Shown here one piece after another: positions 1 through 10,416 of a stretch of 64,000 bases of DNA. Origin of the DNA: Adiantum capillus-veneris (Eukaryota > Streptophyta > Polypodiopsida > Polypodiales > Pteridaceae); the NCBI GenBank assembly GCA_014529385.2, contig CM043960.1, positions 25,026,896-25,090,895 on the forward strand, read 5' to 3'. Position 1 is the first letter of the stretch, and every line of letters starts with the position of its first letter. The notes beneath the pieces were generated by a model, which had not been told where the DNA came from, ran no database searches, and saw nothing but the letters and a program-made list of their open reading frames with translations. Position numbers and translations under genes: made by a program.

Positions 1-130
1 TAATCCAATCACATCACATAGGTGAGCACTACAGCCAACTTAGGGTGATGCACATCCATCCCTATGCAGAAACCACTTTAGCACATAACATGGTTGCAAA
101 AAATTTGGCAGCATAACCATATCCAAAAAA

Positions 131-640
131 AAAAGGGAAAATTACCAAAATACCCCTCTAATTTGAGGAAATTCCCAAAATACCCCTCAAACTTCAAAAA
201 TTCCCAAAATACCCTTGTATCTATTTTGGTTGGAATGTTCAAGATTTTCTAATCTTCATTCGTTTTTGACAATTGAGATCCGTTTTTGAGTGCTCAGCAT
301 GTAATTTGTCACCGGTTACCATCACAAAAAAGGCAATTATGTCTAAAAATAATGAAGCAATTAATCTCCAAAGCCTACGTAACCAATTCAAATTGTAGTT
401 TTAGCATCTTGTACGATAGACAATCACTCTTCTTGTGAAGACCTACAGAAAAATTTATTTTTCGAGATATTTAGTCTCACAACCAGGGGTATTTTGGGAA
501 TTTTGGAAAATTTGAAGGGCATTTTGGGAATTTATGACAAAATATCAGGGGCATTTTGGGAATTTTTGAAATTTGAGGGGTATTTTGGGAATTTCCTCAA
601 ATTAGAGGGGTATTTTGGTAATTTCCCAAAAAAAAAAAAG
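131..640. repeat. Foldback / MITE-like element with inverted arms
   Basis: The left arm (about 131-225) and the right arm (about 480-640) are near-perfect inverted copies of each other. Both are built from short repeats of the type AAATTCCCAAAATACCCC. The outermost ends read GGGAAAATTACC on the left and GGTAATTTCCC on the right, each next to an A-run. The right arm holds more repeat units than the left, and the centre (about 230-480) is unrelated AT-rich sequence. There is no coding capacity. This is the layout of a small non-autonomous foldback DNA element. A clean target duplication is hidden by the A-runs. Confidence 0.6.
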
Positions 641-1488
641 ATCCAAGAGCCACACCAGCTTCCACAATCAAAATCACAACCATAATCCATGTGGGACCTC
701 AACCCTTGACCATAAACCATATTCCATACCACACTTGGAGTTTGACATATCCACTGCAATCAAACTAAGTCCACACACAAGGCCCTTAATAAATGACCGT
801 TTTATGCATACAATAAGTTTGACCAATAACTAAACATGATATCAAAATCCAATTTTGAAAATATCCAATCATGCATAAGTGATGCATTATATCTGAACTT
901 CACCCCTCTAGCACACAGAGCTAGTTTTGACCTAGAAAGGTGGAAAACCATCATACACATGCACATGAGAAATCCACATCCCTCCGTGAGGTTCCATACA
1001 TTATATGATATCATTAAATCAACATAAACATGATGCAAAACATCTCCGACCCTTAGGTCGACCATAAACCATAACTTCACTTATATGTGAAAAATAATTT
1101 TCTCCTATTTTTGGGTGCATGCATAACACACAAGCAAAAGTGTTTGACCTCAAACCAATGCATCATGCTCAGTTCCACAATATAGACTAACACCTTATCA
1201 CATCACTTTGCCCATATGATACTCATGCTACAAATAGTAATACGAAAAGAAAGCCACTTTATTCATTTCTACCTATACGATTCGGAGTGACTAACTATAT
1301 ACCCTTATATAATTTTATGGACATCTAACACTTGAAATCAAATGACCAAAATAAACCATTAGTCATATATAAGAGCTCATTCAACTCACGTTGTCATATG
1401 GTACTCATATGATACACAGTTGACAAGTCCGTACATGCACTCGTATCCAAAAAAGAAGCCACCAAGAGGATAGCTACTCAGGAGAACG

Positions 1489-1492
<4 letters not shown>
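641..1492. other. AT-rich stretch, no feature recognised
   Basis: Only short, compositionally random open frames are present on both strands. No domain, repeat or RNA gene was recognised. Confidence 0.5.

Positions 1493-1554
<62 letters not shown>
1493..1554. repeat. (AG)n microsatellite
   Basis: An almost pure AG dinucleotide run of about 62 bases. The reverse-strand frame through it translates to Leu-Ser repeats and is not a gene. Confidence 0.95.
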
Positions 1555-1559
<5 letters not shown>

Positions 1560-1723
1560 GGCTATGGAATGATATAGTCCACAACATTGTATCAAGTGCA
1601 CATGCAGCCACAGGCAAGATCAAGAGAGACCTATACACACAAAAACGTGATCAAAACATTGCAAGAGACCACATTGCAATTTTTTGTACACTAGAAAAAT
1701 TAGCATATTTTAGATATGAACAT

Positions 1724-2395
1724 GTCGGCTAAACGCGTCCACTACACACACCCCAAACAATAGGAAGGATGAGGTCTTGCTCTCTACTCGATCAAAGAGG
1801 TAATGATGATAAGAAAGCTCTCATCGTCGGGTTATATGTAGTGGCTTGCTTGCCCACACTAGCCAGGTTGCATTTGGATGCCCTAACCCCTCAACCACAC
1901 GCATACACACCGCCATGTGGACAGCTTCTCACCATGCTTTAGGATTGATTAGGGCTATCAAAAGGATTTTGCTTCACCGCAAGAGAGCGGTGATGAGAGC
2001 TATGTAGAGGTTTTCACCACAAAAGCCGTCGGAGAGCGCGTACACCGTGAGAAGAGAGGAGATAATAAGCAAGTAGAGAGAGAGTATTCTTCTTCTTCTT
2101 CTTCCTCTCATAAAGGAGATTTTTACAAAATTGAACCGTAGCTTCTGTGAGACTCATAGATTAACAATTCGGCCCTTTTTTGTAAAAAAGCATTAAAAAG
2201 CTCAAAAATAGCGGATTTTTCTAAAATTGAATCAGATGTATGTTTAATCTATTGAAACATGAAAACGACTTTGCTTTTCATTTTAGAACCTTACAACACT
2301 GTCAAACAAGCATTCTAAATCAAAATCTGGCGAAACGGATATTGAAATCTATTTTTCTCATTTTTAAAAGAGACCTAAAATTTGAGAATCTTACA
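1724..2395 (-). repeat. Possible 3' LTR of the 2.4-6.3 kb gypsy relic
   Basis: On the minus strand the gypsy coding relic is followed by a purine stretch (GTGGAAGGA) and then TGTAAGATTCTC at 2395, a plausible LTR start. A TG on the plus strand at about 1724 could be the far end. No second copy was seen right of the relic, so the LTR call rests only on position and terminal dinucleotides. The interval includes a CTT-rich stretch near 2090-2105. Confidence 0.25.
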
Positions 2396-2426
2396 TCCTT
2401 CCACACTCGAAAATTTTGAGGTGTCC

Positions 2427-2666
2427 TCACCTCGACATGAACTCTTGGTAATTTAGCCTCATTACATCATCAATTCTCCAAGTAGCATCTTTCTCAGGAT
2501 ATATTGACCATTTGACAAGGTGTTCAGTAATGGTATGATTAGGAAGAGGCTTACTTTTACTTTGTATAATCGCTTCAGGATACACTTCAAAAGTTCCATT
2601 GGTAGAGGTGGATAATAGGAAATAATTAAGAATGTGATTTGGATCAGGTACATACCTCTTGAGCAA
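2427..2666 (-). pseudogene. Integrase C-terminal chromodomain fragment (gypsy)
   Basis: A 79-codon open frame ends with a stretch typical of gypsy chromodomains: EHLVKWSIYPEKDATWR followed by a short acidic/basic tail. In the family this module follows the integrase and helps target insertion to chromatin. Here it is the C-terminal remnant of the relic and is detached from the rest of integrase by frameshifts. The identity rests on the LVKW core plus the ATW motif. Confidence 0.7.
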
Positions 2667-2823
2667 GCTGACGTGAAAAACATCATGTACTTTTATGTGT
2701 GGTGGTAATAAAGTCTGTAAGCTTGATCATTAATCCTCTCTGTGATTACAAAAGGTCCACAATATCTGGCACTGAGCTTCTTACATTTACCCATTAATAA
2801 GAAGTTACGTTTGGGTTTCACTC

Positions 2824-3290
2824 TCAAAAAAACCATATCTCCTTCTTCAAAGAGTCAAGTAGATTGTTTAGGGTCAGCATAACTTTTATGTATGTCTTGA
2901 GTAGTCTTAATATATTATCGTATAGTTGCATTTCATCCAACATTTCTTTGGATTCTTGAACCCTTATTAGAGGGTCTATCCATTTTAATAGAGTAAGACA
3001 CACTTTTCCATACAAAACTTAAAAAGGAGACAATCCAATTGAACATTGGAATGAGGAGTTATACGCAAATTCAATCAAATACAAATATCTGGTTCATTTA
3101 CCCTATTCATGCATACAATAGGCTCGTAGTATGTCTTCAATGATTGATTGGTTCTTTCTGTCTGTCCATCAATTTGAGGGTGATAAGTAGTACTAAAGGC
3201 CAACTGGGTTTCTGTAGGTAAGAATAAGGCTCTCCAAAAATTTGAGGTGAACTTTGCATCACGATCAAAAATTATATGACGAGGTAAACC
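2824..3290 (-). pseudogene. Integrase core/C-terminal fragment (gypsy), frameshifted
   Basis: Minus-strand translation in changing frames shows the second half of a retroviral-type integrase core. An IFDRDAKFTS segment carries the second catalytic Asp, then YHPQIDGQTERTNQSL carries the catalytic Glu region. A basic C-terminal part follows at 2824-3015. The zinc-binding N-terminus and first catalytic Asp are missing because the sequence joins directly to reverse transcriptase near 3280. It is a dead remnant. Confidence 0.65.
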
Positions 3291-3775
3291 ACTACAATAG
3301 CTTCGATCTTACTTGGATCAGTAGAAACACCACCCTTGGATACAATAAATCCCAAACAATCCACTTTGTCAGTGAAGAAGGCGCATTTACTACACTTAGC
3401 ATAAAGTTGATCCTGACGTAGAAGTTCAAGTACTTGTCGCATATGTAGTTCATGTTCTTCTCTGTTCCTTGAGTAAACTAGGATATCATCAAACAAGACA
3501 AGAACAAAATCATCAAGATGCTCTCTAAACACGTCGGGCATAACACGATTAAAAGTTGAAGGAGTATTTGTATGTCCAAAAGGCATGGCTGTAAATTCAT
3601 AATGTCCAAAACGAGTGTTGAATCCTTTCTTTGGTATATCCTCCTCCTTGATTTGAATTTGGTAATATCCTGACTTAAGATTATTTTTTGTGAAGATAGA
3701 AGCTTCATGTAATCGATCAATCAACTCATCAATCCTTGGTATTGCATACTTATTCTTGACTATTACCTGATTCAA
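3272..3775 (-). pseudogene. Reverse transcriptase fragment (Ty3/gypsy)
   Basis: A 167-codon open frame holds the gypsy RT palm. It contains KSGYYQIQIKEED, the MPFGHTNTPSTFNRVM stretch and an active-site box LFDDILVYSR (family norm FIDDIL), followed by CAFFTDKVDCLGFIVSKGGV. It starts inside the fingers domain and stops just after the thumb connection, where it abuts integrase sequence. The RNase H and integrase N-terminus are therefore deleted. The family enzyme copies element RNA into DNA; this copy cannot function. Confidence 0.85.
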
Positions 3776-4289
3776 TCCACGATAATCAATACAAAGATAT
3801 AGAGTACCATCCTTCTTTCGATTAAAGAGAGCAAGAGTACTCCATGGAGAAACACTGGGTCAATTGATTAAAGCCTTGCTCAAGAAGTTGATGACGGAGT
3901 AAGTTGCTCTTTGAGTTCTACAGACTCAAGTACCGACATCTTGTATGGTCTACAAGCAACTGGTTCAGTTCCTAGAATAAGCTCTTTTGCATGATTAACT
4001 TCACACTTAGGCAATAAATGTGAAATTTCTTCGTGAAATACATCATTAAATTCTATCAACAGTTCAGGTTCAAGTGTATCTGGTTTCTTCTCTGTAGGGT
4101 TAAAGCTTTACTGCATAAATCATTTCATTCTTCATGTAACTCTTCATAAGTTTGGTAAAGTTCACTAGTTTAAATTTAGGATCCCCCGTTTTCCAGTAAC
4201 TCTAACTTTAGAGTTTTGGTTATTAAAAAATTCAATGAAGCATCTTTACAATGTATGTGAGTATCATTGGTCTTAACACTAGGTTTTTG

Positions 4290-4880
4290 TTTGAGCCATT
4301 TAAGTGGCTTGAGCCACAATAGTGGTTGAGCACCTCATTCTATCAAATTTGCTTTAAGACTACCTATTTTTCAAAAAACCATGAAGATAAGATATCAATG
4401 AGGTCCTTTCACAAAGAGGAACATTTTAGTATATCATTTATCCATAAAAGTATAAATTGGAAAAAATAATGTTCTAAAAATAGTAAAAAGCCACTAAACT
4501 GTCTTTAAAATTTGACAGCATACATATCTTTAAGGCATAAAAAGAGTTCACAATCTTTTTTCTAAAAATAGTATATGTATAAATTCTTATTGTATACATG
4601 TCAAAGTATTTATCAAAAAAGTTGAATGTGCTTTGAAGGTTTTTAAAGGGTCTACATGGGATATCAAAACTTTTAAGAAAGTTTTTTTCAGTTGTACCTA
4701 AAAGATAACCCTTGAAATATACTAATTTTATATGAAATAATTTATCTATATTCTTTTTCAACTCCCTACATGCCTTGAGCACAAATCCCTGAAAGCTTTT
4801 GGTGAGGTTTTCTAAGGTTGATGAGAATAAGAATTTACACAAAAGTCACTTATAACCACTAAAGTGGCTTATGAGCCCAC
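4290..4880. other. Possible nested AT-rich insertion inside the gypsy relic
   Basis: This interval has no gypsy-like translation. Its edges carry loosely inverted copies of an AAGTGGCT/AGTGGTT block: TTAAGTGGCTTGAGCC at about 4299 and ACTAAAGTGGCTTATGAGCC at about 4857. This suggests a small non-autonomous DNA element inserted between the RT and protease parts. No target duplication was established. Confidence 0.25.
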
Positions 4881-4894
4881 TTCTACTTTCTTCA

Positions 4895-5225
4895 CAACAG
4901 AGATGGCAAGGGGATCCATTGATAGATTACACACAGGGACGGCACAGGATCATGATGGTATAGTGGCAATAAGCCAATCCATTCCCAAAAGTCTATCATA
5001 GACTCCTATGGGTAAGAGTCTGAAGTGAGTAAAAGTATTGTGACCATCCAAAACAAAACTCAAATTATCCACTGAAGTAGAAGAATTAACCTTCCTATCC
5101 ATAGCTAAATTCACTATAAAGTCTGAATCAGGGTGTTCATGCAGAATGAGGTTTCTAATGCATCTAGGAGAGATGAAAGAATGTGTACTCCCAGAATCAA
5201 TTAATAACGTAAAATGGTTATCTTG
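4895..5225 (-). pseudogene. Aspartic protease fragment (gypsy)
   Basis: On the minus strand the stretch around 5172-5201 translates to IDSGSTHSFISPRC, the catalytic D-S/T-G motif of a retrotransposon protease. It continues through a DFIVNLAMDRKV segment and later a GMDWL-like motif near 4960-4985. In the family this enzyme trims the Gag-Pol polyprotein. Stops and frameshifts interrupt it. Confidence 0.6.
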
Positions 5226-5311
5226 ATACTCTGCCTTTAACTCTTACTTGAGGTCTTTGATTTCCCTCTCCTTCTTCTGGATGAGGTTGACTTTTGAATT
5301 TATTCCCATTT

Positions 5312-5343
<32 letters not shown>
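5312..5343. repeat. (TTG)n microsatellite
   Basis: About ten TTG units. On the minus strand this is (AAC)n and would encode an Asn run within the gag linker of the gypsy relic. Confidence 0.9.
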
Positions 5344-5556
5344 ATTGGCGAGTGGTCCATTTCAAACAAAAGGTGGATTCTCTAATCTAAAGTTCCATTG
5401 GTTTGAGGTTATCTCTGATTTTGGTTAAAGTTCTGATGATTGAAGTTTCACTAAGCTATAGGCGGGGTCTAGGTCTAAAATTATGAAGTTCCGATTTAAG
5501 TTGAAGTTTCTAGGTTCATAATTATCTACCAATCCTTTGAAGTTTGAATTGTTGAA

Positions 5557-6326
5557 TTAAAAATATCTAGACTGATGGTCAGGCTCAAGACAAGTATAAC
5601 ACAGATAATCTCTTCTAGCTTTCATACGTAATAAGTTATCTCTTATTTGTGAGTTCCCAGACCTTTGTTCCTCCTCGAGACGAGGTCTTTTGATTTCACA
5701 AACGAGAGTAGGTTCTAGTTTTCTCTTTCCATTATTTGATAGCTCTAGTTCAATAGGTTTGTCCACATCAAGGACATCTGCAAATTTGATAAGACAAAGA
5801 CTCTAAGGTCTAGTCATCATAGAATTATGTAACCTTGACACAAATCAAACTACTTTGACTTCTTGAGTCATCCCTGCTAGAGCATAATTGACAAGAGTCA
5901 AGAAATCTTGATAATTCGACTCCAAATCTCAGGTCTCTTAAGTACAATCAAGAAACTCATCCATACGGTCCGAATGATACACTTTGTTCTGATAGTTCTT
6001 CTTGAGTTGAGTCTTGAGATAATACCAAGTTGCTACATTAGGGTCAACATCGTTTTTTGTGCAATGGTCTCTCCATCAATGCTTGACTGTTTTTCCTAAT
6101 TTGAACTTAGCAATAATAGCCTTGCTCTCTGCACATGATTATCGAAGTAGTCATCCATGCGCTCAATCCAAGCTTCAAGAACTTTGCCTACATCTTTGCC
6201 TTCTCCGCTAAAGTTTCCAAGTTGAGACTTGTGGAGCATAGCATCGATGTCCCTAACAATGATGGTATGTTGAGGTGCAATAGGCACATTGGCATAAGCA
6301 ACGATTGTATTTCCTCTAAGAGACAT
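5557..6326 (-). pseudogene. Gag relic with damaged zinc knuckle (gypsy)
   Basis: The upper part (6096-6326) opens with a methionine and carries FSGEGKDVGKVLEAWIERMD, the start of a retrotransposon Gag domain. The lower part (5557-5766) ends with CYTCLEPDHQSRYF, a CCHC knuckle in which the last Cys is replaced by Phe just before a stop. Between them the frame is lost. In the family Gag packages element RNA into particles. Confidence 0.65.
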
Positions 6327-6330
6327 GGTA

Positions 6331-8524
6331 ACTTATTTCATCACATCAACCAAGGTCATTCCTAGTATAATATATCCTACTTCATTTGAAGTCCCCCTTA
6401 GTGAAATAAAATAGACAATTGAGAATAAGACAAGAGAGTAGGAGAAAGAACAACGAATGAATTAAATCAATTCTACATCGCAGGTTCGAGAAATTTACAA
6501 AAGTCTAATAAATTCTAATGGCTCTAACGTAATATACTCTATATTAGTTATCGTGATATCCTTCAACTAGTGTATCATAATGGTCCCATTGTGGAAGTAT
6601 GTCTAACGGTTGATCACAATAATCCTTTACAATCTTTGGTTGAAACATTTTCTTTTTGACATGTCAATGGTACCACTGTTGTATAAGTGAATAGTTGGTT
6701 TACCGTTACTCCCATTTCGCTGTGAACTATTTCCTTCTTGTAATCAAAGTAATCATCAAAGTTGGCAGTCTTTAGAAAACACGTCCGCTGTGTCCCATCC
6801 ATCTGAGTTGTGTAGGTTGCACAATAATCTGCGAGACACTGAGGTCTGTTGTATGTATTGTACAAAATTTTTACGTTGTATGGATTATGGATTTTTCAAA
6901 CAAGTCAAAGAACGACTTCCAAGGTACTGGACTGAAAGAATGTTGGTCATTGGTCTAACATTGACGGCCCCATACATTGAACATGACAATGCGGAAACTT
7001 CCCGTAGTTATCACTAAGGGAAGTATGTTCCTAGCTATTCAGGTTTCCTTCATCGATCTCAGGGTAAGTTCGTAAGCATTAATATATAATATTTGGTTAG
7101 TAGAAATGATTTTCTTTTACAATTTGGATTGAACCCTTTTGATACTCTCAACGGGTGAAAGTTTATGTTTTGGTGATCTGAACTCTAGGTTTCCTACAAT
7201 ATAATGGTACCAAGCTCAGAATGTATTTGGCACAATACAATTTGTTGATAGTAGCCTTGTCTTCTGTGTCCCACCATGCGTGGTTGTGAAAAGTCGTTAC
7301 ACTTCACTCCTATCTGAAGATGCTCTTCCACCATAATGCAAGAGAGTATATTTACCCATATCCCTCGAGGTATGATATCAATTATCTACACATACATCCC
7401 ATCGCTCAAGTTAGTTAGAACTGATAAAACAAAAGTTCAAACTCAAAGATTATGACCTTAGAACAATATGAATTATATCAAAATCAATTTTTTATAACCA
7501 TAAGATTCAAAAGATTATATGCTACTTTGAAGGAGGTACATAAATGCGAAAAGGTACTATGAACCAATTCTTGGTTCCTATAATCGAGGTTCTATCCTTG
7601 TATTTGTTTATATCTATGTGTGTGGATGGTATTGCATTAAAGCAGTTTACATGAGCGTGTTGTTCATTTACATCATCTCTATAGAAATACCTACTTGAGT
7701 TTACTACCATTGGATATTCATGAGTAAAGTCACTAATGCATCTAGGCTTCTCATAGTCGTGAAAGGTGATAGTGACATTGTGAGGATTGAAATTAAGAAT
7801 AGGTTCAAAAATCATAGACTCTATTAAACTATTCATGATGTACATAATAGAATCGGTTGCTACCATTTGACTTCTTTTAAACCCTGATAATGGCTTTTTT
7901 ACACAAGCCATATCTTTGATTAATCATGAGGGTCTTTTTACTAAGAATAATCTCTCTGCCAGGTATGTCAATTAGTGAGCACAGGTGAAGATAAATGATA
8001 TATCCCTATAATATCTCTATACTTTGATGTGGCCTTCTTGAATCTTCTCCTTGACCCAAAGTTATGGGTCGACCATATACCTATCAGGCACTTGGGTCTG
8101 ATGTTCAAGTTATGCTTTGATATACAGTTCTCATGATACATAAGTATTTGGAATAAGGGAATCTCTAGTCTCCTTTGGAGCTCGAAACAGTTCAACTCTC
8201 CAATGAACATTAAATCTAACCGCATAATTGAAAAAGACTTTTCGTGCAAAATCACTTGGAAATTCATCTAGATGATTAAGAAGATCCATCTAAAAACAAG
8301 ACAAGGAGAGAGAAGACTTCGTACACATGTAGATCAAAACTGAGTCTTTGCTCTTTATTCATCAAAATTTGATTTTTATGATTTGTTTATAATATTACTA
8401 ATGTTTTGGAGCCAAAACTCTACATATTCTTTTAACTCTCATGACTGGGTATTCTCTTAGAAGTCCCACACAACAACATCATATATAGTATCTTCTAAAT
8501 TTTATTTCCATATGACAGATGCAA
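6331..8524. other. Unassigned AT-rich stretch with decayed minus-strand frames
   Basis: This stretch lies between the gypsy relic and the copia element. It has several medium minus-strand open frames (6614-6865, 7522-7911, 7968-8267) with ordinary amino-acid composition. None was recognised, and no LTR, inverted repeat or RNA gene was seen. It may be a decayed DNA element or a gene fragment. Confidence 0.4.
7522..7911 (-). pseudogene. Unrecognised 129-codon frame
   Basis: The frame starts MACVKKPLSGFKRSQ and ends IYVPPSK. It has a balanced composition with several His/Asp-rich blocks (FHDYEKPRCISDF, YFYRDDVNEQHAHVN). Directly upstream, a second readable stretch (8290-7968) starts MDLLNHLDEFPSDFARKVFF and then shifts frame, so the two may be pieces of one decayed coding region. 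I do not recognise the family. It could also be an open frame by chance in AT-rich DNA. Confidence 0.3.
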
Positions 8525-8845
8525 TGTAAAGAAAGAGGATGCAAGAGAGCTACACAAGACAAGCACAAAGCACACAGAGATGGAAAGCTTCTTCTTCTTC
8601 ACATAGAAAAGAGAGTACAAAATGACTAAGTGCTAAAGCTGAAAACTAGCACATATGTACATGCGGTCACTAAGTGTGAACACACTAGAAGCGTACTAGG
8701 CAGGCACTATAAGTGTAGTCCAGCTGTAGAATCACTAGCAGAGATCCTCCGTGTCGGTCACCTAACGCGCCAGTGAGTAAATGTCGTAAGCGGCCAAGAC
8801 CCGTAGTGGATGCCAACTCAAGATGTAGAGCTCGACATCTCAACA
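8525..8845 (-). repeat. Copia 3' LTR (321 bp)
   Basis: Starts TGTAAAGAA and ends CATCTCAACA on the plus strand, so it is bounded by TG and CA. It matches 13449-13694 over the shared length with scattered differences. A polypurine tract lies immediately to its right. Confidence 0.9.
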
Positions 8846-8860
8846 CTCCCCCTTGAGCTC
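8846..8860 (-). other. Copia polypurine tract
   Basis: On the minus strand, CTCAAGGGGGAGTG directly precedes the LTR start TGTTGAGATG. This is the expected primer for plus-strand DNA synthesis. Confidence 0.8.
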
Positions 8861-8895
8861 TGCATGTCGTAGAGTCCAAGCATAGTCGAGAAACG

Positions 8896-9705
8896 TCAAA
8901 GCTTCTCAGCTCCGAGGGCCTTGGTAAAGATATCCGCTATCTGCTCCTCTGTGCTGACGTAGACCAAGTCGATGTCGCCCGCCAACACTCGCTCTCGAAC
9001 GTAGTGGTAATGGACCTCTATGTGCTTGGTCCTGGCATGGAACACTGGGTTCCTAGCCAACAGCATGCTGTTGAGGTTGTCACAACGAATGACAATCTGA
9101 TGGTCCACCTGCACTCCCAAGTCCTCAAGTAATGTGCGTAGCCAAGCTACCTCGCACGTTGCAATTGTTGCACCTCTGTACTCGGCCTCTGTGCTCGATA
9201 AAGCAACCGTAGGCTGCTTTTTGCTGCTCCAAGTAACAGCAGCACTCCCAAAAGAGAACATGAAGCCACTTTTAGATCTCCTATCAACAATGCTACCTGC
9301 CCAATCTGCATCTGTATACCCATACAATGCTAATGGGGCATCTGCTGCATAGAACAATGCATAGTCAAGAGTCCCTTGCACATACCAAAGTGTGCGTCGT
9401 ACTCCATCCAAATGTGGCTTCCTCGGAAGCTGCATGAACTGACTCTCCAAGCCTGCTGTGTAGCTCAAGTCTGGCCTCGTGATAGTCAAGTAGATTAGAC
9501 TACCCACAATCTTCCTGTACATCTTGACATCCTCAACAACATCACCCTTCTCTGCACTCAGCTTTGCATTCACATCCAAGGGAATAGAAATTGGCTTACA
9601 ATCAGCTATACCATACTTTGACAACATGTCCAAAGCATATTGTCTCTGTGACAGCCATACTCCCTCTGGAGTCCTGATCACCTCAATGCCAAGAAAGTAG
9701 CGCAA
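8896..9705 (-). pseudogene. Copia pol, part 4: RT C-terminus and RNase H
   Basis: A 269-codon piece in the same frame as the upstream copia pieces, separated from RT only by a stop at 9712-9714. It begins with the LRYFLGIEV motif that follows the copia RT palm. The SQRQYALDMLSKYG connection and then RNase H follow, with YTDADWAGSIVDRRSKSG (catalytic Asp), SSTEAEYRG (Glu), the RCDN Asp box, RTKHIEVHYH and the closing IADIFTKALG. RNase H removes the RNA template during reverse transcription. The length and C-terminal KAL motif are typical of the family. Confidence 0.9.
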
Positions 9706-9711
9706 CTCGCC

Positions 9712-10410
9712 CTAATCTTTCATTTCAAACTCCTCTTTGAGAAGACCCTTCACATGGTCAATCTCCATAGCATTGTCACCCACAATAATAAGGTCATCTA
9801 CATATATGGTAATGACCACAATCCCCACATCACTCTCACATACATAGAGTGAATGATCAGCATGAGCTCTCCTAAAACCAATACTGACAAGATACTTGGC
9901 AATCCTGTCATACCATGCTCTAGAGCCCTGCTTCAAACCATACAAAGCTTTGAGAAGCCTACATACATAATCTAGGTAACCTGGATCGACATAACTAGGT
10001 GGCTGATCCATATACACTTCCTCTTGCAACTCACCATTCAAGAAGGCATTCTTTACATCCATTTGATGCATAATCCATCCTCTAGATGTAGCCACTGCTA
10101 TGACAGCTCTCACAGTCGTCATCTTTGCCACTGGAGCAAAGGTCTCCTCATAGTCTATGCCATACGTCTGTGCATAACCCTTTGCGACCAGCCTTGCCTT
10201 GTGACGCTCAATGTTACCATCAGCCTTATGCTTGGTTTTATACACCCATTTACAGCCAATAGATTTCTTGCCACTTGGCAATGGCACCAACTCCCATGTG
10301 CCATTTGCTTCCAATGCATCCATCTCTTCATTCATTGCATCATCCCAATGCACATTTCCAACTGCATCCTCAAAACATGTGGGCTCCGCATCTTGTATCA
10401 CCTTAGCCAT
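9712..10410 (-). pseudogene. Copia pol, part 3: reverse transcriptase
   Basis: A 232-codon piece of the copia polyprotein containing the RT palm. It has WELVPLPSGKKSIGCKWVYK, ARLVAKGYAQTYGIDYEETF, MDVKNAFLNGELQEEVYM, LYGLKQGSRAWYDRI and the catalytic YVDDLIIVG. It is bounded by in-frame stops at 10417-10419 (toward integrase) and 9712-9714 (toward RNase H). Both sides continue in the same frame, so the breaks are point nonsense mutations rather than frameshifts. All visible catalytic residues are kept. Confidence 0.92.
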
Positions 10411-10416
10411 GTAGGC

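Larger units (their letters stand above)
2395..6330 (-). mobile_element. Decayed Ty3/gypsy chromovirus relic
   Basis: Reading down the minus strand there are gag, a damaged zinc knuckle, protease, reverse transcriptase, the end of integrase and a chromodomain. All are broken by stops and frameshifts, with a large gap between RT and integrase. The order is that of a Ty3/gypsy element and the terminal chromodomain places it among chromoviruses. No convincing 5' LTR or primer-binding site was seen to the right, so the copy is truncated. Confidence 0.8.

Noticed and set aside
7522-7911. Helitron or helicase assignment for the 6.3-8.5 kb frames
   Set aside because: No helicase or Rep motif was found on translation; left unassigned.
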